Below, in pieces: positions 10,401 to 22,284 of a stretch of DNA of 64,000 nt. A program made the position numbers and the translations under genes. Below the pieces are notes generated by a model. It saw only the letters and a list, made by a program, of their open reading frames with translations, ran no database searches and was not told the DNA's origin. Numbering within the stretch: the stretch's first letter is position 1; each line of letters begins with the position of its first letter. Source of the stretch: Callaeas wilsoni (lineage: Eukaryota; Chordata; Aves; Passeriformes; Callaeidae); assembly GCA_013398955.1 (NCBI GenBank), contig VWPU01011633.1, positions 124,001 through 188,000 of the forward strand, read 5' to 3'.

Positions 10401-13400
10401 CTGTGTGCAGCCTCCTAGACTTTCCTTCCTGTAATACCTAGTGGCAGTAGAAGATGATTTTGTAGACCTAACAATTTGGCAACTGTGTACAGTAGTCTTG
10501 CCCGTGCCTCATAAACTCATCAGCCACTCTCTTCCCAATATATGCATGTGAAATGAATCAATAAAAGAATTGTTGTTGCACGAGTGCCCAAGTTGTTCCC
10601 AAATTTAGGTCTCCCTGTTTCATTTCTCCTATAGGAGAACGAGAGTGTGTGATTGCTCTAGACTCATTGCCTTCACCCTCAACCAAGAGAAGTAAGCACT
10701 GCTTTAAATGTGTAGCAAGAGGCCACACAAGGATTGTGTGTTAGTACAAAGAGAGAATACCTTAAAGGATAATGCTGGTTTGCTTCTTGCAGTCAAATGC
10801 CTGCCTCAAAGTTATAAGGAAGCCCTTTTTGGTTAGTCTTTACTACTATCACAAAGCAGAGCTGGGAGTTGACTTTTTTTGAAACAGCAAAAGAAAGCTG
10901 GAAAGAAATCTCAGCGTTAACCCAGCTCAAGACTTTCCACATTGATAAACCCCCCAGAAAATGACCTGAGGGAAAGGAGCCCCTTGCCAGATCCCAAATC
11001 ACAGCAAGGCTGAGCAGACAAAGCTCTGAAGTACAGGTCAGTCCAGTGATTTATGCAATGTGTAGTGAAGTGGAACACATTTATAAATTACTTTCCTTCT
11101 CTCAGAAAGGATATAGGAAACCCAATCATATCACTCTTAAAATGTGGGAGAGGCATTTCAGTGCAAACATGAATGTTTTCCAAAGAGTTTTTAAATCAAA
11201 GCATTCAGAAACAAAGGAAAAACATGGAGTTTTTATTTAAAGAGGCTTTCTGTAAGGGAGTGAACCGCAACACAGTGAACTGCAACACTCTATATCATTA
11301 AACAAGTGTTTCCTTGCAACTGCAAAAAATGGTCTGAAGTAAAGTATATATTCTAAGTTACTGTGGGTGTGGTAATACTAACTGGTATAGAGTTGTGTGT
11401 AAGTCATTCAAAGTGGGAAAAGATGAGCACGAGAAGCAGGAATCCCTCCCCCAGCTTCCAATCTGTTCCTGTATGAGAAATGACAATCACCAAGCCTCAA
11501 ACTTTCTGAGGCAGAAATGTGTCAGGAGTGTAGACAAGAACACAGAGCAACTGGAATTTGTCTAAGTGCTTTGGATTTTCAATCATGAAGGCAAAAGCAG
11601 CACTAAGAAGTAAGTTGGTTGAAGCTGGGAGGTGGAGGAGGTAGGCTGAATATGCATTGGGAATGTATATTTTCTTGGGATCTCTATCCCATTACAATAT
11701 TCCAGAAAAGGTTCAGAGTGTTAAGCTAGAAATCGGCAGTGTTGTTACCCATGGTTTGTCAGTTCTCAGGATTATAATTTATAAAGAAATTTTGAATGAG
11801 TTGGATTTTGTGAACTAAAGCTCCTAGTAGAAATCACTTTTAAAGGTTCAGTACCAATGTTATACATACTGGAGACACGTTTCAAGCCTTTGTCACCACA
11901 CGGAACCTCCTGCAGCTCAGTCACATCTCTTCAAGTGACACCCTGAGAATGCATAACAAGAGGACAGGATTCCACTGAAAGTATCATTGAGAAGGTAGTA
12001 GTTCTACTATCCTCAGCTTCAAAAAGGAGACAGTTTAGATGAGCAGCACATCAAGGCATGTTGCTGCTTCCATTAAATAATAGGCTGGTAATGAACTTTA
12101 ACAAATTAGTAAAGAAGGACTGTTAGTTTCCCTTGTGCAGAAGAGATTGTCTACATGGCAGCTACTAGCACTAAAGTATTTTTCTTGCTAAAAGCAGTAT
12201 TGACAATTCCTTCTGGCAAATAGTGAGCCAAACAGGCAATCATGACTATGCCATTCTTGGCTTTATTAATTCCTGTTTTGGCTTGGGAGACACTTGAAAA
12301 ATTTTACAAGGGAAAGTGAGTTGGTAACTTATATTATAGGACGATTGAAAAAGAATGTAAAAACTAAATTTAGAAAGTATATTCTATGAAAAAGCTAACT
12401 GTAGCTCTTCAGGAAAGTTTTTTGATAAAATTATGTAAGGATAACATAGAAATAGACATTGTGAAATACGTTGTGTGGTTCTTCACATGTGTAACAGGTT
12501 TATACCTAACCAATCCTCAAAATATCACAATTATTTTAACTGCATTTTTAGTTATCAAAGGTTACTTTCTTTTTTTTCCAAAAACTTCCAACCCTTGAAA
12601 ATGGGTATAAAACCTTTCCAGAGTCTTCATAAGAGATTTATCAGTTATTTGACCAAGCCAAGTAAAAAGAAAAAAATGGAAGAGGTAATTTATTAAGAAG
12701 CAAATAGATTATCTATTCTCTCAACACTACTGGAAAATACACTAATCACTAGTATCATCTAAGTTCTCTCTTTCCACTCTGATCCCCACTGCTGGGAGGC
12801 CAACTTTTTTTTTTTTAATTTCCTCTTATTAAAAAAAGGAAGTGATACCCTTCAGAAAAGAAGGCAAAACTCTTTGCTGTTTCTATCATACATGTTGTGC
12901 TCACCAGTCACGGCCTGTTAGGTCCCAGGAAACTGGATGATATTGGGCTTTGGATCAGCAGTTTTTAACTGGGAAACGAAAGAGAGAGTAGAGAGATAAA
13001 TTATACTTTTAAAAATTACAATGACAAATTTATTTTAACTTTTGAAAAGTTGCTCGTGAATGTTTGAATAGAATGGCGTGTAGTCTGGCAAGTAATCTGG
13101 CATTCTGCTCCCTCTTTGTCACAATCAGTACAGTTACAAAAGTAAACAGTTTTTAAGCTTTGGTGGGAACCATATGTTAGGAGTTTTTGAATTAAAGAAA
13201 GAGAGAAGTCATGCACACCTCTAGGGAAGATCGAGAAGGCAGATCAGGAAGAATTTCACAGCCAAGAAATAACTGTAATAAGAATAGAGCATCAATCACA
13301 AATGACTTCAATTATTTTGTCATTGAGTGGAATAAAAAGATACAAAGGAATAGAAAGATGACACATTTCTTAAGCACGATTGGAATGTTTTTAGACACCA

Positions 13401-15100
13401 GATCAACATGAAATATTGGGTGTCTATTTTTCATCAGAACTAAATCTGTTTCAAGAAATTACGTGCTAAAAATGTTTAATGTAAGTGATATGACCATAAT
13501 GAATTTCAAATCTTATCTTTCTCATTAAGGGAGAATCGATATTTTAATTAATTAGTTGTTGTTATGGTTATGTAATTGATTGTAATAATTGTAACTATGA
13601 TTCTGTGAACTACTGTAGACTCTTGGTCCTCGGTGATTGCAGAAGTCCCGCCGTGCTTTAGCTGTCTTGTGTGTAGGTGCAGGAGCCATGCTGCAGTCAT
13701 GTAGGAGCACAGAGAGTGGAACCAGTACAGCACAGCACTGCAAAAGCCACATAACACTGTGGTAAGTTATTCAAGCAAGCTCCAAAATACAACAGAAGCA
13801 AAGACATCCTTCCTTGTCCCTTCACAGATTGAACTCTCTGGCTGTGCTCTTCTCCTCACAAACACCTCAATAGATATACATTTTTCCTAGGCCCAGAGGC
13901 AAGAGTAGAAGCATGTTTGGATATTGATTGTAGTTTCTGTATGAGATTTTTAAATGTTTGTTGTAATTACTCTCATGACTGGCTGGACACACTTGAATGG
14001 TGTGGGGAACAACTGACTGGTTGTTAAAGAATAGGTGAAAATATTTTATCTGCTTTTCAGGGGGAAAATTAAGAGTAGGGAAAATATAATGATTTTGTGA
14101 TCAAGTATAGTAACAGACCTTGACTAACAGATGGGAACATATATATACATTTGCATAATATTATATATATAATAAATTATGATGCTTATAAATTAGCAGA
14201 TTCTATGTTGTAAAATTTCCCCCCCAAAAATAAACATCTTACACATACAGAAATAAGAAGAGGCAGTTTAAGCATTAGCAGCCTTAAGTCATGATAAACC
14301 ATCAAATGTTGGCAATTCATCAAATATAACATCAAAACCTGGAACAGTTTTGTAAAGATCTCAAGATTAACAGATCAGGTTTTCTCTTGAGAACACTCAA
14401 GTATTACCTTCAGCACACAGATATATGATGCAATATATCAAACTTCAGCATTGCTAGTTTATTGAGTGTTGGAGATAAAATTCTTAATTGCCATTATGAG
14501 GAACCTGTGACTTACATTTATATACTGCTCTCTAACAGATATCCAGAATTTATTCTATTTTTCAGACATTCTATGATCTGTCTAACTGAAAATTAATTCA
14601 TTGTTCCCATCAGCTACTTAGGTGAAGGCTAGACATTTCTTAGGTGACGGCCGAAAATGCATGCTATTTGGCAGAATAAAAGCATTATATTTCAAAGCTA
14701 GAAATCATGTTAAAACTGCTAAGGAAACAGCTTTCTACAAGAATGCAGGGCAGCTCTGGAAAGTCTAAAACATTAGACTTGAAAGATATTCAGTTTTTAC
14801 AAGTTAAAAGTTACTCTGGTAGCTTTCAGATAAGTTCAAGTGTTTTCCTGCTCTTTTTTTCAGAGGTTTGTGTGTTGAACTTGTGCTGAGATTTTATAAT
14901 TTGAAGAGTATACAATACAGTTCCTATGAGATATTTAAAAACTCCCTAAGAAACTAACACATTTTAAAAATAGCATTCCTGTTAAATATATTATATAAAG
15001 AATGCATGAAAAAATTATGTGATATATTAATTTTATTAGATCTTACTTGTGATGGCCTGCTTTTTCGTTTATATATGAGGCATCTATCGAAACTTCTGCC
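7450..15100. other. non-coding AT-rich sequence
   Basis: No gene or named repeat was recognised. The stretch at 8265-8350 is extremely AT-rich (ATAATAAAT-like). At 11260-11289 two imperfect 15-bp units (GTGAACCGCAACACA, then GTGAACTGCAACACT) sit in tandem. Open frames here are at most 84 codons and without domains. Confidence 0.6.
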
Positions 15101-15109
15101 AATAGTATC

Positions 15110-15139
15110 TTTTGGCATATATATATATATATGCCAAAA
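15110..15139. repeat. perfect 30-bp palindrome with (AT)8 centre
   Basis: TTTTGGC, eight AT units, then GCCAAAA: the 30 bases equal their own reverse complement. The AT core plus 7-bp GC-containing arms could extrude as a cruciform. It may be an ordinary AT microsatellite that happens to be flanked by inverted arms. Confidence 0.9.
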
Positions 15140-17375
15140 CTTCACACCATCATGTACTGCACGATCAGACTTCCACCGTTATTCTCGTATCTCTCTCAGC
15201 AAATGAAATGAACAGTAACTTATTTCCTTGAATTGGCAGGGACAGAAGTATGTGCACAGAGATTCATAAAGCCATCTCAGTCAGTAAGTTCCAGCTGTAA
15301 ATGGTTCTGACCTCTCAGTGTTGGAAATTAAGAGCATAGAATGACCAGTAACTTAAGAAAAAACAGGAAACCCAGATTTACTACAACTGTACTCTAAAAT
15401 GCTAAAAATATTTCCATGGGGGATGTATGAATATTTTGGGGAATACGATAAGTATTACAATATTTTGATTTTTCCTGTTATATCAGGAACTTAACATTTC
15501 AATATAAGCAACTCATAGTGTACTTCACACTTTAAAAGAGTTTTGAAGTTCTCAAATACAGTAGCCAATTGCACAGAGGATAAAAAAATTCAGCACATTT
15601 TAAACCTAATATTTTGACCTCAGCGGCTAGATGCTGATGACTGAATATGTACAGTTTGCAAACCAAGGGAACCATCACCTCATTTGTTACGATGAGTCTG
15701 TATTTTCAGAATAACCATGTCCAATAATGACCACCAGAAACTACCTTTAATAAGAAAGAAAAAGATTCCTCCTTCCAGAGAAACAAGGTATCAGCCTAAA
15801 ACATAGATTGGGCGAAGCTAAACCACAGAAATAGAGGAGCTGCTGGAAAGCACTACTGTTATATAAGGCTACCTATTGTTTCCTTTGTGAGAATGGCAGC
15901 GATTTATCCTTTACAGGCAAAAGGAAGGAAATGTCTTTCCTTTCTTCCAAACAGGATAGTTTTATTGTGTATTTTTTTACTTATTGCCTTCTGAACTTTG
16001 CAGGTGACTTTCCCTAAGTATTCCTTGTGCAATTACTCAACCAAAAGGAACTTTTGTGAGACAGATAGAGTTCGATCAAGAGTCTAGCAGACATCATAAT
16101 TACACAGTTCTAAATTACCATTGCTCTTAAAGTGCCTGGTAATGGGTAAATTAACCTCCCTTGGTTTTCTATAGAATTTTGTTAATATAATTTTATATTC
16201 TACAATAAAAGTATAGAAAGACTATATGAAAAGTCATGAGAGCATGTGCAGGTTTTTTTAATTGTAAGGAGGTGAGATGTCTTGCCATCTGATCCTGCAC
16301 TCAGTGTAGAGGGATAAAACTCCAACTTTATAGACTTACCACTGAAAGCCGTAGTTCAGGAGAAAGTGATAACCACAGGTGTGGAGCTGCAGGATGAAGA
16401 ATCTATCTTAGCAACTGAAAACACTCAGCATCTGCTGTTAAACTAAAAAAACCAAAACCCCAGAGAATGTACTTTTGTGTTTCTGTCAAAACACGGAGGG
16501 GTTTTTATGATCATAGCCACAAGCTCTTGAGTGTTTTCATATTCACATTATGAATTGGAGTTAGACAAGGTCTATAAATGTGTGAGTTGCCTTGAAAGGA
16601 AGCCACAGCAATGTAAACCAGAAAATTCTGGTAATTCAATGGGTATCTGTCCATCATAAAGGAGAAATTTATCAAATGTAGTAGTAATACATGATTGAAT
16701 GGAAGAAGCTCTGTTGAATACTCTGTTTGATCCAGGTTTTTCTAAAAAAATCCAAAAAACCAATCAAACAATGTCAAAGGAAATAGAGCAACCTCAGTGC
16801 AGGCGTAAGGAGAGAAGAACCTGCTTTGGATTGTCTTATGACCTTTCTCTCTACTTGGCAAGAGCTCCTTTGATTTCATTGGGCTTCCCTGCAGTCTCTA
16901 CCTACTGGTGTTACTTGTGCTCTAAAATGTAAGAGGTAACATCTAAGAAACAGTATCTAAGAAGCAGAGATAGTAAAATGTTTAAGCAGCTTTGACAACC
17001 CAATTATTTAAATGGATTTTGGTTCTTTGCAAACCTGGGACTGAAGCCTTAGAGTGTATCTGACTTTTATAAAGCCATCATGCAGATGTCACTGATGTGT
17101 GCAAAAGTCCATTTATTATATATATCTTATTCGCTTCTGGCTTTTCTTTACCATTTGTTAATTACTAGGAGCTTTTTTCTTAAGGTAATAGATACTGTAA
17201 AAGCCCAGATTATGTGTTCATAACACTCTAAAAACAATAACTATCATGACAGCTGCATGAGAGTTCAGGATGTCAGGATATCTTAAGGTAGGTTGTAATA
17301 ATCATCTTTATGTACCTCATGTGTTATGAAAAATATTGTCATTGGCACACGAGGCAATAGTTATTATGAGGAAAC

Positions 17376-17428
17376 ATTATTATTATTATTATTATAATCA
17401 CTATTATTGCTACTATTGTTATTATTAA
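17376..17428 (+). repeat. degenerate (ATT)n microsatellite
   Basis: A run of uninterrupted ATT units is followed by interrupted copies (CACTATTATTGCTACTATTG) and further ATT units up to about 17428. Confidence 0.85.
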
Positions 17429-17765
17429 CCTAAATTTTTTAAAAGTTATAAGAATTCTTTAAAAATTAAACATTAAAGGAAAGCATACAAACTACCGGTT
17501 CTGAGTAGTTAGCCAATAAAGTAGTATTCTTATTCAAATTCACACAGCATTTCTGTCTAAAAACCTCAAAAATTTATGGTAATAGTAGTAGAGGTTCAAG
17601 GCATTCTGTTGCATGTCTTTGGAGGTGCTTTGCTGCTTGTTGCCTATGCTGTATACTGTATTGTAGGTTTGTAGTATTGAGGTAGATTTTCAAGAAGCAG
17701 TTTAGCCTAGAAAATTGTTATAAGCAGGGGGGTTTTTTGGTGGTTTTTTTGGTAGACTAGAAATC

Positions 17766-17784
17766 TTTTTTTTTTTTTTTTTTT
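17766..17784 (+). repeat. T19 homopolymer after a G/T-rich stretch
   Basis: Nineteen consecutive T follow a GGGGGGTTTTTTGGTGG-like stretch at about 17727-17752. T/G low-complexity tracts of this type recur near 32737, 45460 and 55621. Confidence 0.9.
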
Positions 17785-20549
17785 AATATATTGAAAGCAT
17801 CTTTTAAAGGAACTTGTTATACTGAGTTATACTGAAATGAAAGCTGAATCTGCTACTCGGCTCTTTGAATGAGATTTCAAAGAAGTTTTTAGTCAAATTA
17901 AGTTCCAAATAAGAAATAAAGTTTTATGACGCATCCCTTTTATTTTTGGATCCAAGCCTTCCAAAATTAACACACCTGATTAACTTTAAACATATGAGTA
18001 AGCCCATCACAGGCACCAGGATATTTGCATATTTCAAGCTAGGTGTCTCTGTAAGATTTTTAAAGGCTGTATATTTCGGTCTTTTCACAAGTGTGCTTGC
18101 TTTTTCCTGCTTCCTCTGCTATTTTATTAGCCTCCAAGTCATCCACTGTGTTGGTTTTAGCTTTCCCAGTGTGAAGACTTATATTGATTTTCAGCCATTG
18201 CAAATTTATATCTTTATATGTGCACTGGACTCTAACTATAAAAATAACTTAATTATAAAAGTCTAAATAATTCCTTCTGTTTTAACAAACCTAGATTGAT
18301 GCCCTTATTATGTATAAAAGAACAATAATTCGAGTACTTGTACTATTCTAGCTGTACTTGATTCTGCTTTAAGTAGAATGCCTCACAGTAAGCAATATTT
18401 GTATCACTTAAAAATCAAATCCCATTGATTTCATTTGACTATGTGTAGTAAGAGCTTCAGGAACTAAAGAGAGACTCAAAGGAAGAGTTGCACAACTACA
18501 GAATCAGTGCTTGTCCAATTTTATTGATATTTTAACAGCTTGGATGGAGCAGAGAGTACTCTCTGATTGGTCAGTGGAGTGGGGAGTAGGAGTAGCATCC
18601 TAGCATTTTTTTAAAGTGCAACAGAAAATGGTAAGTTTTTATTATGAAACTCAGGTGAAGAGTTGTGATCAAGTAAAACAAAATGAAAATGTGGTGGTTT
18701 AGCAATGTAATACAGAAGAAATACTTCAACAGCCTTCTGAAAATCTTCATTTGAAGGCCTTTTCCCGCAAATGTTCTAGACGTTATTTACATTATAATCC
18801 CATTAGAAAATATTGAGCTCACTGCATGTGTACTGACAACCTACTTGAGAATGTATTTTACATGTATAGTAAAAAGCAGGGGAAATAATTCTAGTTGTCC
18901 AAGGGCAGAAACATTTTCCTTAGGATCTGAATATCATCTGAATCATCAAGAGTCTTCATGCTCTTCACTTGCCTGAAAATCCGAGCAGATCCTGTTGTAA
19001 AAGCCACACTGGTTTATGACAAATTGTCACTGACCAAGAGCTAAAAAAACCACAGGTCTTCTGACTTTAGCAAAAGATGAATTCAGTAAGATTGAGAATA
19101 CTTACTGACTAGAAGGAACACAGGAGTCATGGCTTTCTTGGAGAAGTATAAGATGATGGTGTAGACTGCTGGTTGAGTAGGAATGGTTGGACAGATGTTT
19201 CTTAAGCATAATTTGTCATAGTGCTAGAAGTGGAAGACTTAAGGTATTGAATCAGCGTATAGGATATAAGTTATTTTGACAGTTGTTATTTTAGTTAGGT
19301 TTGTAGTGATGCAACAGGGGTCCAGAAGACTGTAAAATATTTTAGGCTTCAGTGAAAGGAGATTTTTTTTTGTCCCATGAAGCGTTTTGCCTGTCATCAC
19401 ATTTGCACTGTTTTCTCTTGTTTGCTTTTACCAGGACTCATTTCTTCTCTCAGTAGTGTTGTGTTTGTGTCCAGAGGCTGAACTTTGTTATACAGTGGGC
19501 AAACAGGACAGTGCCTATGTGCAATGTAGTAAATAATCTGAAATGGGTGTTACCTGATACTTGTGTTTTCAGGGTACATTTTTCTCTTTTATTGATACAG
19601 CATTTCTGTTGCTTAGGTTGGTAAATCTTCAGGGGGCAAGGGCTTTGAAAGTGAGCTGTTGTTAACATGCCATTTTCCACACAAATTATTCCAGCACAAA
19701 TTTCAGAAAAACTGTTTGGAGTCCATCAGTAGGCTTTGTCTTGTCAGATCTTTAGGACATGGTATTTCTTTCTGACTGATGTTGCTGAAGGTGTTACCAA
19801 GAGGTGAAAGAGTGTGTGACACTCTAGTAGGAGTAGTAGTTATCATAAAAGTCTTTGACACGGTGATCTGAAAAGAAAGGAAATATCTGTCCACTCAAAG
19901 TTCACCTGAGCAGGTAGAAAACCAGGCACCTGGTGAACCAAGCTGCTAAAAGTATGGGTTCTCCTGGCTGCACCTGTTCAGCTTTTGACAGGTGTGCTTG
20001 AGGTCACGCAGCCAAGTGGTTTGAGCCAGTTGTATTCATGGTGTTTATAAGGGCAAACCTCAAGTGTAAGCCCATTTACAATTTGGGCCAGGTTTACAGG
20101 CCTGAAGCAGTGGTGGCTTTTCAGACTTGACCACAGTGTGGACCACTTTGGAAGTTGATCACGTACTACTGAATTACACACTAATGAAATGACATGATAT
20201 CTTATGATAAAGCCTTTGAGACCATATCCCAGGCATGTTTAACTAGAAGGTGATTCAGAGTGTTGTGTATGGGACACGCAGAAAAAATGTAACCTTATAT
20301 GCAAGGAAAATTATGTTAGAGAAATAGGGGAAAGGAGAGTGGGTTCCTGGTAGCTGAAACATTGACAAAGACAAGAAAGGATGACCTTGTTCAAAGGGTA
20401 AGGAAAGATGCGATGAAGCCAGGAAAAGGGCATATTACATTCTTAAGACTGAAAGAAAGATAAGCATGCCATTGAGACAAATATATAGAAAAAAAGGATA
20501 ACAGATTTGTTTTAGAAAGAAGAGTAGTAGCTCGAGGGTGTAAGCATTA

Positions 20550-20747
20550 GACAGGAATTGAAGAGATATAACTTAGTTCCTAGTTCTTGGATGACCTTGG
20601 ACAAATTTGTTAATCTGTCCTTGTCTTGGTCTCTGTCGGTAAATGTGGATAATAATATTTCAGTATCCCTCAATGAAATTAGGAGAATAAATTCATCTGT
20701 AGTTGAGGTACTTTGCTACTATTACTACAGGGTCATGTAAGTGCTGA
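20550..20747 (+). mobile_element. MIR-like SINE
   Basis: The segment holds the core features of MIR in the right order. GATGACCTTGGACAAATTTGTTAATCTGTCC stands for the usual GTGACCTTGGGCAAGTCACTTAACCTCT. The region at 20633-20660 stands for the TCTGTAAAATGGGGATAATAATA block, and AGGAGAATAAATTCATCTGTAG for the GAGGATTAAATGAG segment. Near the end GTCATGTAAGTGCTGAG stands for ATGTAAAGCGCTTTGA. This is the best MIR match in the window. The divergence is high, as expected for an element of this age in a bird. Confidence 0.7.
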
Positions 20748-21098
20748 GGTGGACAGGTTAACCAATCACAAAGAGAGAAATGAAACGTACAGACTAGGAT
20801 GGAAGAGATAAAAGACTCATAGGAGAAACTTACTGAGGGCTGAAAAGGTTCTGTTTTGAAACAACAGAATGACTCTTTTTTTACTCTTCTATTCAGCCCT
20901 TAAATTGCCTGGAATACATAAACCTTTTAACTATCTGGGCACAGCAAGGGTAATTTAAGAAGAATTTAGGTGATTTTTTCTATGACTTAAAAATTTTGGT
21001 TTCCTTACTTATCTCAAGGTATTGTGTCAAACTATTACTGCTGAGTGTTTTGTAGGGTTTAATGACAATTTTATGTCTAGTCGACTTGCTTTGAATTT

Positions 21099-21180
21099 AA
21101 TGCTGACCCTGTTTGGAGCAGATTGGAGTAATTGACCTCCATAGTCCTGTCCAATCCGAGTGACTGCTGTGATTCCATAA
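21099..21180 (+). mobile_element. CR1 LINE 3' end fragment
   Basis: TTTGGAGCAGATTGGAGTAATTGACCTCCATAGTCCTGTCCAATCC followed by TGTGATTCCATAAA matches the CR1 3' terminus (form TTGGACTAGATGACCTCC, then TCCCTTCCAACC, then TGATTCTATGA). It is severely 5'-truncated, as is usual for avian CR1. It lies about 195 bp upstream of the solo LTR. Confidence 0.65.
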
Positions 21181-21369
21181 AGAAATGGAGAATGTCTGTT
21201 CTCTAATTACAGTTGTCACGTGCAACCATCCTGATTCGCATCTCATTTGCTCTAATGTCTGTGTATAACTTTAACACTCTGCATTTCATGTGAATTCTCA
21301 TCCTGAGATTTTAACAGCATTCCTAGTGCCGATCGTGGCCCTAAGAGGAAACCAGCCTGTGACATACAG

Positions 21370-21374
21370 GCTGA
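21370..21374 (+). repeat. 5-bp target-site duplication GCTGA (left)
   Basis: GCTGA lies directly before the TG of the LTR at 21375 and is repeated directly after its terminal CA at 22280-22284. Confidence 0.8.
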
Positions 21375-22279
21375 TGTCCTGGTTGCAGAGAGGGGTTGAA
21401 GCTGAGTGCCACGTGCCGGTGGCCAGGTTGCTATTCTATATTTCCAGGCATCACTGGGGCCGTGATTCTAGGGGGAGGATAAGGTGAGTGCAGCCCCGGA
21501 ATTCCAGCAGTTTGTTTCTCTGTCTTCCTCGGAGAGGTTGCTGGGACCAGCCCCTGCGTACCCTGCCCTCTCTCTCCACTGCCCATGCCTTCCTGGTCCT
21601 CAGAGAATATAGCTCTGAAAGTGGCAAACACTGGTCACGAATGCAGCCCCAAGACGAGAAAACGTGGCGAAGGGCCTGAGCCCATCAGAGTGCGTGCCTC
21701 ACTCAGAAAAGTGGCAGCGGGGCACCCAAGCCCAGCGGAGTGCACGCCCCGTAGCACCGGCAGAGAGCTGGGAGCCACAGGGGGCACAGAGAAGCGGCAG
21801 ATCAAGGCGCAGAGAAAAGAGGCGAGCCAAATACTGCAGGCCACAGCCAAGCACAGCCATCTGGAAAAAGTCATCGTGACACAGAGGATCTAGCTTCCAG
21901 GAGTTTGTCCATCATTGCTTTCTGTTGTCTCAGGCTAGGGAACAGGCAACGCTAGCCACGGGAGCACTGCCATCTTGCCTTTTTCCCGCTGGCCCTGTGG
22001 TGCAACCTCGGGAGAGCATCCACCATCTTGTCTTTGTCCCAGCAGCCACGCGGCACTAAGTCAAGGAGGCAAACACCTTTTGTGTGTAAAGCACCTCCTG
22101 GTTTTGTATACTTGTGTTATTAATGCTACTGTTGTCACTGTGCACTTCTTATTCCATTGCTGTTTTCTTTCAGTAAATCGCCACCTCAAACCGCCTTTGT
22201 CTCACCCTTGCTGGAAGGGGCGGAGGGAGGGGAGTGGCTTATTTGGACTTTGATTTCTGGCTGGTGTTAAACCACCACA
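21375..22279 (+). mobile_element. solo LTR of an avian endogenous retrovirus (ERVL/ERVK-like)
   Basis: This 905-bp element begins TGTCCTGGTT and ends ACCACCACA, with the TG...CA termini of an LTR and an exact 5-bp target duplication on each side. It is much richer in GC and CpG than the flanks. A TATA-like TGTATAC sits near 22105 and an AGTAAA polyadenylation-type hexamer at 22172-22177, about 100 bp before the 3' end, which gives the plus orientation. No primer-binding site, gag, pol, env or second LTR is present, so this is what remains after LTR-LTR recombination. A 5-bp duplication fits ERVL better than ERVK (usually 6 bp), but family assignment needs a repeat library. Open frames inside (up to 102 codons) are by-products of low stop density and are not viral genes. 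Confidence 0.85.
21959..22063 (+). repeat. imperfect tandem repeat inside the LTR
   Basis: Two units of about 51 and 54 bp: GGGAGCACTGCCATCTTGCC onward, and GGGAGAGCATCCACCATCTT onward. Both share CCATCTTG(C/T)CTTTTTCCC-like text and end in a GTGG/GCGGCAC segment. The position is upstream of the TATA-like site. U3 enhancer repeats would lie here, so that is a plausible role. Confidence 0.6.
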
Positions 22280-22284
22280 GCTGA
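22280..22284 (+). repeat. 5-bp target-site duplication GCTGA (right)
   Basis: Matches 21370-21374 exactly and abuts the terminal CA of the LTR. Confidence 0.8.

Larger units (their letters stand above)
15140..20549. other. non-coding sequence with simple repeats
   Basis: No gene was recognised. The 106-codon open frame at 17946-18266 is rich in F, Y, I and L, as expected from AT-rich random sequence, and has no recognisable domain. Simple repeats are listed separately. Confidence 0.6.

Noticed and set aside
13548..13757. Two overlapping minus-strand frames (69 and 66 codons) as a small gene
   Set aside because: They are frame-shifted versions of the same sequence with no domain, and the 3' half is AT-repeat text.
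17946..18266. 106-codon open frame rich in F, I, L and Y
   Set aside because: The composition is what AT-rich random DNA gives, and there is no start context or domain.
21431..21893. Several overlapping open frames on both strands
   Set aside because: They lie inside the GC-rich solo LTR, where stop codons are rare. LTRs do not normally encode protein.
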